From positions 1,984,001-2,048,000 of the forward strand of contig NZ_CP151632.1 of the NCBI RefSeq assembly GCF_040144835.1: 64,000 nt of DNA. The letters are read 5' to 3'. Positions 9,372 through 17,687 of the stretch are shown one piece after another; position 1 is the stretch's first letter; each line of letters begins with the position of its first letter. The position numbers and the translations under genes were made by a program. The notes below the pieces were generated by a model. It did not search any database and was not told the origin of the DNA. It saw only the letters and a list, made by a program, of their open reading frames with translations. This DNA is from Microbacterium sp. LWS13-1.2. GTDB taxonomy: Bacteria; Actinomycetota; Actinomycetes; Actinomycetales; Microbacteriaceae.

Positions 9372-9407
9372 GTGGTCAGGCCCGCCCGAACGGCCGGGCC
9401 TGACCAC
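9372..9407 (+). terminator. Intercistronic stem-loop
   Basis: Perfect 13-bp inverted repeat GTGGTCAGGCCCG / CGGGCCTGACCAC directly after the substrate-binding gene stop and before the permease. No long T-run follows. Such hairpins commonly cause partial termination or protect the upstream mRNA so that the binding protein is made in excess over the membrane subunits; here that role is inferred. Confidence 0.65.
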
Positions 9408-9443
9408 ATCATTTCTCGAGACTTCTCTGCAAGGAGTGGAGCC

Positions 9444-10385
9444 ATGCTCACCTTCATCATGCGGCGCGTGGCGGCCGGCGCGATCCTTCTGGTCGTGATC
9501 ACGGTTATCGCCTTCTCGCTTCTGTACCTCGGTAGCGGGAACATCGCCCGCACGATCGTCGGCCAGAACGCCACTCAGGAAGTGGTCGATCGCAAGGCCG
9601 CCGAACTCGGCTTGGACCGCCCTCTCTTCGTGCAGTTCTGGGATTGGCTCACCTCTGCCGTGAGCGGTGACCTGGGTCGGTCATGGTTTAACGGGCAGCT
9701 CGTGGCTGTCCAGCTGAGCAGCCGGCTCGCGGTGACGCTCTCCCTTGTGATCGGCGCGATCCTGCTCACGGCGATCTTCTCCGTGATCCTCGGCATCTTC
9801 GCCGCACGGCGAGGGGGTGCCGTCGACGGCACGGTGCAGTTCTTATCGATTCTCGGATTCGCGATCCCCGGGTTTCTCATCGCCCTTTTCCTCGTGCTGA
9901 TCTTCGCGGTCAACCTGCACTGGTTCAAGGCGACCGGATACGTCCCGCTCGCGACGTCGTTCACGGGGTGGCTCAGCAGCGTCACATTGCCGATCGTCGC
10001 GCTCGCGATCGGCGGCATAGCGACGATCTCGCAGCAAGTGCGCGGCTCGATCGTCGACGGTCTTTCCCGGGATTACGTCCGAACGCTGCGCAGCCGCGGC
10101 CTCAGCTCGAACCGTGTCCTCTACAAGCACGTGCTGCGCAACGCAGGCGGTCCGGCCCTGGCCCTCCTGGCCGTGCAGTTCATCGGCATGATCGGCGGCG
10201 CCGTGATCGTCGAGCAGATCTTCGCCCTCCCAGGCATCGGCTCACTCACGGTCCAGGCCACATCAGCGGGCGACATCCCGATGGTGATGGGCATCGTCGT
10301 CGTCACCGCGATCATCGCGGTCGTCGTCAACCTCCTGATCGATCTCGCGCAGGCTGCGCTTAATCCGAAGGTGCGACTCTCATGA
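9444..10385 (+). CDS. Opp/Dpp-type ABC transporter permease (DppB-like)
   Basis: Membrane-spanning subunit with about six helices. It carries the EAA-loop DYVRTLRSRGLSSNRVLYKH followed by LRNAG, and the family ending LIDLAQAALNPKVR. Start ATG 9444 has AAGGAG 9 bases upstream; an in-frame ATG at 9372 would begin inside the stem-loop and was rejected. 313 residues, normal. It overlaps the next gene by ATGA. Confidence 0.9.
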   Translation: MLTFIMRRVAAGAILLVVITVIAFSLLYLGSGNIARTIVGQNATQEVVDRKAAELGLDRPLFVQFWDWLTSAVSGDLGRSWFNGQLVAVQLSSRLAVTLSLVIGAILLTAIFSVILGIFAARRGGAVDGTVQFLSILGFAIPGFLIALFLVLIFAVNLHWFKATGYVPLATSFTGWLSSVTLPIVALAIGGIATISQQVRGSIVDGLSRDYVRTLRSRGLSSNRVLYKHVLRNAGGPALALLAVQFIGMIGGAVIVEQIFALPGIGSLTVQATSAGDIPMVMGIVVVTAIIAVVVNLLIDLAQAALNPKVRLS

Positions 10386-12250
10386 CCGCCGTCGAAGTCC
10401 CCACCGAGATTCCCACGCGTGCGGCTGGGGCCGACCGCCTGTTCGGTCGGCTGCTACGCAACCCACTCGCACTCATCTCGCTGACGTCCCTCGCGATCAT
10501 CGTGGTGATCGCGATCATCGGGCCCCTCATCGCCCCCTACAACCCGAATCCGGCGAATCTGCAGGCGATACTGCAGCCGCCGAGCGCGCAGCACCTGCTA
10601 GGCACCGACACGGCCGGTCGCGACGTCCTGTCGCGCCTGCTCGTCGCCACGCAGATCACGATCGCTGCGGCACTGCTCGCCGTACTCACCGCCTTCATCT
10701 TCGGAGTAACCGGCGGTCTGATCGCCGGGTACTACGACGGTTGGTTCGATGATGCCGCCTCGTGGGTCACCTCGCTCGTGATGGCTCTTCCCGCGATGGT
10801 GATCCTTCTCGCCGCCCGGGCTGTCACCGGTCCGTCGGTGTGGCTCTCGATGATCATCTTCGGTGTCGTCCTAGCGCCCGCGTACTACCGGCTCGTGTAC
10901 ACGATGGTCACCGCCGTGCGCTCGGAGCTCTACGTCGACGCCGCACGCGTGTCGGGCCTGAGCGACAGGCGAATTCTCGGCCGGCATGTGCTCTCGGTCG
11001 TACGCGCCCCGATCGTGATCCAGACAGCGGTCGTCGCGACCATCGCGATCGCGATCCAGTCGGGTCTCGAGTTCCTCGGGATCGGCGACGCGTCGGTTCC
11101 GACGTGGGGCGGGATGCTGCAGGACGCGTTCACCAAGATCTACGTCGTACCGCTGCTGATGGTGTGGCCCTCGCTCGCGATCGCCGCGACGAGCACCGCG
11201 CTGATGCTGCTGGCCAACGCGATGCGCGACGTCCTCGAGCGCACGGTGGTCGTGCGTCGCAAGCGTCGTCGCGCGGTGGCCACCACCACCGGGTCGATCG
11301 CCGCGGTGACATCTGCAACGAGCGTCGCCGACCTCGACGACTCGATCGACATCCTCACCGCTGACGCTGGTCCGATCCACCACGACGACGAGGAGGTCGC
11401 GGGCCGCTCGCCCGAAGTCGTCCTGAGCGTGAAGGATCTGCGGGTCGGATACGGTCAGGGCGACGGGCCGACGCGCGAGGTCGTGCACGGCGTCTCCCTT
11501 GACATCCGCAAGGGAGAGGTGCACGGCCTGATCGGCGAGTCCGGTTCAGGCAAGTCGCAGACCGCGTTCGCGGTATTGGGACTGCTGCCCAAGGGTGGCG
11601 CCGTCACCGGCGGTTCGATCACATACGAAGGTCTGCGCCTGGACACCGCATCCGAGAAGGAGTACAGCACGATCCGCGGACGGCGCATCGGCTATATCCC
11701 CCAAGAGCCGATGAGTAACCTCGATCCGTCGTTCACGATCGGCAGCCTGCTCACCGAACCGCTTCGGGTCGGGCTCGGAATGAGCAAGAAAGAAGCGCGC
11801 GACAAGGCTCTCTGGCTGCTCGAGCGGGTCGGAATCCCACAGCCCGCCCGCACCTTCAAGGCATACCCGTTCGAGGTGTCTGGCGGCATGGCCCAGCGCG
11901 TCCTGATCGCCGGTGCCGTCTCTACCGAACCCGACCTGATCATCGCGGACGAGCCCACCACCGCACTGGATGTGACGGTGCAAGCCGAAGTGCTCGATCT
12001 GCTTCGCGACCTGCAAGCCGAACGCGACATGGCCGTCTTGCTCGTGACGCACAATTTCGGCGTTGTCGCAGACCTGTGCGATCGGGTCACGGTCATGCAG
12101 TCGGGTCTGTTCGTGGAGACCGGGTCAGCACGGGCGATCCTGCACCGGCCTTCGCATCCGTACACCAAAACGCTGCTCGCCTCGATCCTCGACGAAGGCC
12201 CTGCCCGCCCGGCGCTCACCCGTGCCACAACCCGGGGAGAACACTCATGA
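10382..12250 (+). CDS. Fused ABC transporter permease (DppC-like) and ATPase (DppD-like)
   Basis: One 622-residue chain joining a permease (about residues 30-285: GTDTAGRDVLSR block, EAA loop YVDAARVSGLSDRRIL, then six-helix core) through an acidic linker (about 315-345) to a full ATPase (about 345-610). ATPase motifs: Walker A GESGSGKS near 384, signature VSGGMAQR near 499, Walker B LIIADEPTTALD near 518, plus the Opp-type HPYTKTLL tail. Such DppC-DppD fusions are known in actinobacteria. There is no stop or frameshift at the joint. It overlaps its neighbours by ATGA on both sides, so all subunits are translationally coupled. Confidence 0.92.
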   Translation: MTAVEVPTEIPTRAAGADRLFGRLLRNPLALISLTSLAIIVVIAIIGPLIAPYNPNPANLQAILQPPSAQHLLGTDTAGRDVLSRLLVATQITIAAALLAVLTAFIFGVTGGLIAGYYDGWFDDAASWVTSLVMALPAMVILLAARAVTGPSVWLSMIIFGVVLAPAYYRLVYTMVTAVRSELYVDAARVSGLSDRRILGRHVLSVVRAPIVIQTAVVATIAIAIQSGLEFLGIGDASVPTWGGMLQDAFTKIYVVPLLMVWPSLAIAATSTALMLLANAMRDVLERTVVVRRKRRRAVATTTGSIAAVTSATSVADLDDSIDILTADAGPIHHDDEEVAGRSPEVVLSVKDLRVGYGQGDGPTREVVHGVSLDIRKGEVHGLIGESGSGKSQTAFAVLGLLPKGGAVTGGSITYEGLRLDTASEKEYSTIRGRRIGYIPQEPMSNLDPSFTIGSLLTEPLRVGLGMSKKEARDKALWLLERVGIPQPARTFKAYPFEVSGGMAQRVLIAGAVSTEPDLIIADEPTTALDVTVQAEVLDLLRDLQAERDMAVLLVTHNFGVVADLCDRVTVMQSGLFVETGSARAILHRPSHPYTKTLLASILDEGPARPALTRATTRGEHS

Positions 12251-13092
12251 GCGACACTCTGCTCAGTGTCGACAACCTCGTCGTCGAGTATCCCGGGAAG
12301 GGATTCCGCGCGCAGCCGTTCCGCGCACTCAAGGGAGTCTCGCTCGACATCCTGCCCGGCGAGACTGTGGGCCTGGTCGGCGAGTCCGGCTCGGGAAAGA
12401 CCACGCTCGGTCGCGCGGTTCTCGGGCTCGCATCGGTCACGGCCGGGAAGATCACATACGAGGGCAAGGACATCACCCGGCTGCAGCGCAAGGAGCGCCG
12501 CGCGCTGAGTTCCGAGATCCAGGTCGTCTTCCAGGATCCCTATTCATCGCTGAACCCGTCGCTGACGATCGAGCAGACGCTCACCGAGCCGCTCACCGCG
12601 GCCGGCGTGACGGGTGCGGTCGCGAAGCGCCGGGTGCGTGAACTCCTCGACCAGGTGCGCCTGCCAGCCGATGCTCGCGGTCGTCTGCCGCGTGAGTTCT
12701 CCGGCGGCCAGCGTCAGCGCATCGCGATCGCCCGGGCGCTCGCCCTCGACCCGAAGCTCGTCGTGTGCGACGAACCCGTCTCGGCGCTCGATCTGTCGAC
12801 TCAGGCGCGCGTACTCGACCTGTTCATCGAGATCCAGGAACGCACCGGGGTCGCCTACCTCTTCGTCACGCACGACCTCGCCGTCGTCCGCCACATCAGC
12901 CACCGTGTGGTGGTTATGTACCACGGCGAGATCGTAGAGAACGGCGACGGCGACCAGGTGACCTCGCGGCCGAACCACCCCTACACCCAGAGGCTGTTTA
13001 TGGCGGCCCCGATCCCGGACCCCGACAGACAACAGGTCAAGCGCAACGAACGCCGCGCACTCCGGGACGCGCGGCCCGCCACCGCAGACTGA
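12247..13092 (+). CDS. Opp/Dpp-type ABC transporter ATP-binding protein (DppF-like)
   Basis: Second ATPase of the importer. Walker A GESGSGKT near residue 44, QVVFQDPYSSLNP Q-loop, signature FSGGQRQR near 151, Walker B LVVCDEPVSALD, and the oligopeptide-transporter tail NHPYTQRL. ATG 12247 overlaps the previous stop (ATGA); longer in-frame forms lie wholly inside the upstream gene and were rejected. 281 residues. Confidence 0.92.
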   Translation: MSDTLLSVDNLVVEYPGKGFRAQPFRALKGVSLDILPGETVGLVGESGSGKTTLGRAVLGLASVTAGKITYEGKDITRLQRKERRALSSEIQVVFQDPYSSLNPSLTIEQTLTEPLTAAGVTGAVAKRRVRELLDQVRLPADARGRLPREFSGGQRQRIAIARALALDPKLVVCDEPVSALDLSTQARVLDLFIEIQERTGVAYLFVTHDLAVVRHISHRVVVMYHGEIVENGDGDQVTSRPNHPYTQRLFMAAPIPDPDRQQVKRNERRALRDARPATAD

Positions 13093-13100
13093 CCCCCGCT

Positions 13101-13138
13101 TCCCGGCGGGCGCCATCCCAGCGAGGCGCCCGCCGGGA
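13101..13138 (+). terminator. Stem-loop after the transporter genes
   Basis: Perfect 14-bp inverted repeat TCCCGGCGGGCGCC / GGCGCCCGCCGGGA with a 10-base loop, between the last transporter gene and the beta-glucosidase. It lacks a U-tract. It may terminate partly, leaving lower expression of the glycosidase. Confidence 0.6.
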
Positions 13139-13203
13139 CACCACTGCCCACTCGCGTCCGCCGCGAACTCATCGGCGCGCCTCTCTCCCACAAGGACTCT
13201 CTC

Positions 13204-15615
13204 GTGACTTCCCCTACCGACCACCTCCGACCGCTCCTGGCGAAACTCACGCTCGAGGAGAAAGTCTCCCTCATCCAGGGCGCGGACTTCTGGACCACGG
13301 TTCCTCTCCCGTCGATTGGACTGCGCGCGATGACGCTGTCCGACGGTCCCGCCGGTGTCCGCGGGCCCCGGTGGGACGAACGCGATCCCTCCCTCAACCT
13401 CCCCTCCGGCTCCGCGCTCGGCGCCTCGTGGGACACAGCCCTCGCCTACCGGTACGGCGCCGCTGCAGCATCCGAAGCGCGCCGCAAGGGCGTCGACGTC
13501 GTCCTCGGACCCACCATCAACCTGCACCGCACACCCCTGGGTGGCCGCCACTTCGAATGCCTCAGCGAAGATCCTGAACTGACATCTGCACTCGCCGCCG
13601 CATACGTCACCGGGCTGCAGGACAACGGCGTCGCTGCGACACCGAAGCACTACGTCGCCAACGACTCCGAGACCGACCGGTACACCGTGGATGTCCGCCC
13701 CACCGACCGGGCACTGCGTGAACTGTACCTCGCACCGTTCGAGCGGGCCGTGGGCGCAGGGGCCTGGGCGCTGATGAGTGCCTACAATGCCGTCGACGGG
13801 GTCACCATGACGGAGAACGATCTGCTCGAGAACCCGTTGAGCACCGAGTGGGGCTTCGACGGAGTCGTCGTCAGCGACTGGACCGCAGTGCGCAGCCTCA
13901 ACGCGATCCCTGCCTCACAAGACCTCGCCATGCCCGGGCCCGTCGCCGCCTACGACGACCTCATCGACGCGATTCGGGGCGGCAGGGTGCAGGAGTCCGA
14001 CGTGGACCGAAAAGTGTTGCGCCTCCTGCTCCTCGCCGAACGCGTCGGCGCTCTCGGCCCTGGACCCGGCGCAGCCACGACACCCGTGGACGGAACGGCA
14101 TTCGCGCGGACTGCAGCGATCGAAGGAAGCGTCCTTCTTTCGAACGACGGGATACTGCCGCTGGACGCCACAGCGCTTTCGCGAGTCGTACTGATCGGCC
14201 ACAACGCCCGTGAGGTGCGAACCCAGGGCGGCGGCTCGGCGACAGTCCTTCCCGAGCACATCGTTTCTCCGCTCGAAGGTCTGCGCGCGGCCTTACCGCA
14301 CGCGCAGGTCGACTACGAAGTCGGCGCGGTCGTCCAGGAGGGGATCTCAGGCTTCCCGCGCGAGAGGATAACCAATCCGGTGACCGGGCGACCCGGCGCA
14401 CGCGTGACGTTCTTCGACGCTGATGGTGCCGAGTTGTCCTCTGAAGATCGACTTTCGACCGAACTGGTCTGGTTCGGTGGAGAAGCCGCCCTGGTCGGGG
14501 CGTCGACGCTGGAGATCCGCACCGCGTACTCGCCCGAGGTCAGCGGCGATCTTCTCTTCGGATTCTCGGGTGCCAACCCTGGAAAGATCTTCGTCGACGG
14601 AGTCCTCGTCCTCGAGGACTCCCCCACGCTCGAGGGTACCGACCACGGCGCAGCGATCACCTCCCCGCCGTCGGCTACGGTCCCGATCACGGTCTCGCCG
14701 GGCACCCCGATCGAGCTTCGCGCGGAGTTCGCGATCCCGACAGAGGGTGCGCTGGTGGGTACGCTCAGCGTGACCGTCGGCATCGCGCCCGACCATGCCG
14801 ATCCCGACGGGCTCATCGCGCGTGCAGTCGCTTCCGCCACAGACGCGGATGTGGCCATCGTCGTCGTCGGGACCAACGCCAGGGTCGAGTCGGAAGGACA
14901 CGACCGCGAAAGCCTCGACCTGCCTGGACGCCAGGACGACCTTGTTAGAGCAGTCGCGGCCGCCAATACCCGGACGATCGTGATCGTCAACGCGGGGTCT
15001 CCGGTGACGCTCCCGTGGGCGGACGAGGTCAGCGCCATCCTCCACGGCTACTTCGGCGGTCAGCAGTTCGGCGCCGCTCTCGCGGACATCCTTCTCGGGG
15101 AAGCTGAGCCCGGCGGGCGTCTGCCCACGACCTGGCCGGCAGCGCTCGCGGATGCGCCGGTGACGAACGTCGTGCCCGACAACGGTGTGCTCGCCTACAC
15201 GGAAGGCCTTCAGCTCGGCTACCGTGCCTGGCTGAAGGCGGACGTGCAGCCCGCGTTCCCGTTCGGGCACGGACTCGGCTACACGTCGTGGACGTGGGGC
15301 GCGGCATCCCGTGTCGAAGACGCGGTCGAGGTGCTCCTCGCGAACACGGGAAAGCGCCCTGGCAAGCAGGTCGTGCAGGTCTATGCCGAGCGCGCAGACT
15401 CCGCCGTCGAGCGCCCCGTTCGCTGGCTCGTCGGCTTCGCCTCCGTGCGGGCAGCGGCCGGCGAGACGATCGCTGCCACGATCCAGATCGATCCCCGTCG
15501 CCTGTCGCACTGGACGCCGGGTGGGTGGTCGCTCGAGCCGGGCACGTACACCCTGCGCGCCGGGACGTGTGTGCAGGACCTCCCCCTGGCGCTCGACTGG
15601 GAAGTGCCTTCATAG
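13204..15615 (+). CDS. Glycoside hydrolase family 3 beta-glucosidase
   Basis: Retaining exo-beta-glucosidase releasing glucose from beta-linked oligosaccharides. The GH3 N-terminal domain shows LSDGPAGVRG, GPTINLHRTPLGGRHFE, TPKHYVAND and the nucleophile in GVVVSDW (Asp225). A PA14-like insertion (about residues 390-520, VDGVLVLEDS) precedes the C-terminal GH3 domain (VVVGTNARVESEGHDRESLDLP), and a fibronectin III-like end follows. 803 residues. GTG start at 13204. No signal peptide, so it should act inside the cell on imported substrate, consistent with the transporter genes just upstream. Confidence 0.93.
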   Translation: MTSPTDHLRPLLAKLTLEEKVSLIQGADFWTTVPLPSIGLRAMTLSDGPAGVRGPRWDERDPSLNLPSGSALGASWDTALAYRYGAAAASEARRKGVDVVLGPTINLHRTPLGGRHFECLSEDPELTSALAAAYVTGLQDNGVAATPKHYVANDSETDRYTVDVRPTDRALRELYLAPFERAVGAGAWALMSAYNAVDGVTMTENDLLENPLSTEWGFDGVVVSDWTAVRSLNAIPASQDLAMPGPVAAYDDLIDAIRGGRVQESDVDRKVLRLLLLAERVGALGPGPGAATTPVDGTAFARTAAIEGSVLLSNDGILPLDATALSRVVLIGHNAREVRTQGGGSATVLPEHIVSPLEGLRAALPHAQVDYEVGAVVQEGISGFPRERITNPVTGRPGARVTFFDADGAELSSEDRLSTELVWFGGEAALVGASTLEIRTAYSPEVSGDLLFGFSGANPGKIFVDGVLVLEDSPTLEGTDHGAAITSPPSATVPITVSPGTPIELRAEFAIPTEGALVGTLSVTVGIAPDHADPDGLIARAVASATDADVAIVVVGTNARVESEGHDRESLDLPGRQDDLVRAVAAANTRTIVIVNAGSPVTLPWADEVSAILHGYFGGQQFGAALADILLGEAEPGGRLPTTWPAALADAPVTNVVPDNGVLAYTEGLQLGYRAWLKADVQPAFPFGHGLGYTSWTWGAASRVEDAVEVLLANTGKRPGKQVVQVYAERADSAVERPVRWLVGFASVRAAAGETIAATIQIDPRRLSHWTPGGWSLEPGTYTLRAGTCVQDLPLALDWEVPS

Positions 15616-15746
15616 GTCGCTGCGCATCGGTAGGAACAGCAGATCGACCGCGGAGGAGCGATCCTGCTCGCCGATCAGGGCGAACGCGCGGTGAAGAGGG
15701 ATGCCGATCGAGGACCCACTCGTCCGGCCAGGCGAATATCCTGGTG

Positions 15747-16451
15747 ATGGTCATAGTCACGGGAGCACTCGTCTTGGAAGAATCCGCCACCCTTCGAGGC
15801 AGCGCGCTGGTCGACGCCATCCGCGACCTGGTCGTCCGCGGAGAGCTGGCGCCCGGGTCACGGATCACGGAGCCGCAGCTGGCGACCAGGTTCGGCGTCT
15901 CGCGAGTGCCGGTGCGGGAAGCGCTACGGGGGCTGGCCGTTGAAGGACTCATCGACCTGAGGCCGTACGGCTCACCCACGGTCACGCGGCTGAACGACGA
16001 CGTGATCCGCGAGGTGAGAAGCGTGCGGAGCATACTGGAGCCGCCTGCTGCGAGGGAAGCCGCGCTTCACAGAACCGATGCGGATCTCGCAGAAATCGAC
16101 GCGATACTCTCGCAGGGGGACGACGTGCTTGCGCGCGGTGAGCTGGCAGAGCTTCACCGGCTGAACTCACGTTTTCACGACGCGGTCGCGTCGGCATGCG
16201 GCAACGAGGTTGTCAAGTCCTTCATCCATGTGCTGTCCAGCAGGTCGGAGTGGATAAACACCGCCGCCATGAGCAGAGACGACAAGCATCTGTGGCACGA
16301 GCACTTCGAAATTCGATCCGCAATCGCCGCCCGCGACGCGCCCCTGGCGGAGGCTCTCATGGCCGCACATATCCGGCGTGCGACCGCCGACGATTTGTCG
16401 GTCGCCGATTCGTCGTGGGGTGTGTCGAGAGCAATCGCCTCACCGAATTGA
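15747..16451 (+). CDS. GntR family transcriptional regulator (FCD type)
   Basis: N-terminal winged helix (about residues 15-75; ELAPGSRITEPQLATRFGVSRVPVREALRGLAVEGLI region) followed by an all-helical FCD ligand-binding domain with conserved HRLNSRFHDAV metal-site histidines. About 234 residues. The start is uncertain: ATG 15747 has no good ribosome-binding site, and a TTG at 15773 with GGGAG upstream is an alternative. Lies 131 bases after the beta-glucosidase and is convergent with the next gene. Its target is not obvious. Confidence 0.88.
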   Translation: MVIVTGALVLEESATLRGSALVDAIRDLVVRGELAPGSRITEPQLATRFGVSRVPVREALRGLAVEGLIDLRPYGSPTVTRLNDDVIREVRSVRSILEPPAAREAALHRTDADLAEIDAILSQGDDVLARGELAELHRLNSRFHDAVASACGNEVVKSFIHVLSSRSEWINTAAMSRDDKHLWHEHFEIRSAIAARDAPLAEALMAAHIRRATADDLSVADSSWGVSRAIASPN

Positions 16452-16493
16452 TGCAGGATGACGGACTGGCCGAGGCAGCCCGAAGATCGCCTC

Positions 16494-17117
16494 CTACTTG
16501 CGGAGCGCGAAGCCGCCGCCCCAGCCGACGATCTCCTGAGCAGCGAGAGTGATCTGCAGGAAGGCAAATGCTTCCAGCTCCCGCGCGCGCTTGAGCGGCC
16601 CGATAGCGGCGGCTGCGACGCCGCCAGCGGTGATGAGGTCGACCAGCGCCTGCGTGGCAGAATCGTCGTCGCCAGCGACGAGCACCGTGGTGGGCACGTC
16701 GCCGACCTGACCCGTCGCGATCGTGCCCGCAAAGTTCGTGTTGAACGCCTTGACCACCCGCGCATCCGGAAGCTGCTTCTGAAGCTCGCCTGCCGCAGAC
16801 GAGTCGGCGGGAACGGTGAGCTCATCGAACGTGGCGAAATTGATCGGGTTGGTGACATCGACGACCACTTTGCCGTCGAACTGGTGACCGTACAGCTCAG
16901 CCAGTTCTGCCAGCGCGTCGTATGGCACAGCGAGGACGACGATGTCGCCCGTCAGAACGTCACCGACCGCCCCGGAGGTCGCTCCGAGTCCGGCGGCCAC
17001 GCTCGCGGCCTTCTCCCCATCCCGGCCAAGCAGCTGTACGTGCGCACCGCCCTTGGTGGCCACCGCGGCCACGGCCGATCCGATATTGCCCGTGCCGATC
17101 ACGGTCACATTTGTCAT
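16494..17117 (-). CDS. NADP-binding F420 reductase-like protein
   Basis: Small single-domain Rossmann protein (207 residues) starting with VTVIGTGNIGSAVAAVA, a glycine-rich dinucleotide site, then VVLAVPYDAL, VVVDVTNPIN and KAFNTNF, which are the blocks of the Fno/NADPH-dependent F420 reductase and related NAD(P)-binding proteins. Start ATG 17117 has AGGAAAG upstream. It might supply reduced cofactor to a nearby oxygenase, but the family also contains proteins of unknown role. Separated from the upstream ridA by a hairpin. Confidence 0.8.
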   Translation of the reverse strand: MTNVTVIGTGNIGSAVAAVATKGGAHVQLLGRDGEKAASVAAGLGATSGAVGDVLTGDIVVLAVPYDALAELAELYGHQFDGKVVVDVTNPINFATFDELTVPADSSAAGELQKQLPDARVVKAFNTNFAGTIATGQVGDVPTTVLVAGDDDSATQALVDLITAGGVAAAAIGPLKRARELEAFAFLQITLAAQEIVGWGGGFALRK

Positions 17118-17210
17118 CAGTTTCTTTCCTATCCAGCCATCAAGTGCCCCCGGTCCAAGCTCATCCACAACGAGTGAAGGGACGCGCTGCGGATACGCCG
17201 AGGTGAATCA

Positions 17211-17244
17211 GGAAGAGGTGGGCTCCGCAGTGCCCACCTCTTCC
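17211..17244 (-). terminator. Hairpin after ridA
   Basis: Perfect 13-bp inverted repeat GGAAGAGGTGGGC / GCCCACCTCTTCC with an 8-base loop, just downstream of the ridA stop on the minus strand and upstream of the F420-reductase-like gene. Probable terminator of the monooxygenase-ridA transcript. Confidence 0.65.
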
Positions 17245-17259
17245 ATGCATCGAGTCGTT

Positions 17260-17646
17260 CTAGACGGCGGCGATCGCGTCGATCTCGATCGTCGAGTTGT
17301 TGAACAGGGCCGCGACACCGAGGAGGGTGCTGGCGATCAGTGTGTCGGTGCCCACGATCTCGTCGCGCACCCGGCGGTAGATGCCGAGCTTCTCCTTGTC
17401 GAGGTCGGTGATGTAGACGTTGAAGCGGACCACCGACGAGAAGTCGGCCCCCCCGGCCTTCAACGCCCGCTCCAGCTCGCGGAGGGTCAGTTCGGTCGCC
17501 CGTGCGAAGTCCGCGGGAACCGAGCCGTCGGCCTCGAAGCCCACGGCTCCGGAGACGAAGAGGAGGTCGCCGGATGTGACCTTCACACTGTCAGCGATCC
17601 CGGGCACGACGGGTGCGGGGATGCGGGTGAAGCGTTCTTGAGACAT
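17260..17646 (-). CDS. RidA/YjgF family enamine deaminase
   Basis: Small trimeric protein (128 residues) of the Rid family, which hydrolyses reactive enamines or imines to ketones and ammonia. Visible blocks are VPGIADSVKVTSGDLLFVSGAVG, VVRFNVYITDLDK and the C-terminal TLLGVAALFNNSTIEIDAIA. The usual substrate-contacting Arg of RidA (in the RxxV-EI ending) is not evident; this looks like a divergent Rid subfamily, the same as its paralogue at 19046. 41 bases downstream of the acyl-CoA-dehydrogenase-fold gene, so co-transcribed. Confidence 0.85.
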   Translation of the reverse strand: MSQERFTRIPAPVVPGIADSVKVTSGDLLFVSGAVGFEADGSVPADFARATELTLRELERALKAGGADFSSVVRFNVYITDLDKEKLGIYRRVRDEIVGTDTLIASTLLGVAALFNNSTIEIDAIAAV

Positions 17647-17687
17647 AGCTCTCTTTCTTTGCTGTGGATATAGCTTGACGCCGAGGA

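Noticed and set aside
13093..13203. Riboswitch or leader before the GH3 gene
   Set aside because: Only a simple hairpin is present; no conserved aptamer-like structure could be recognised.
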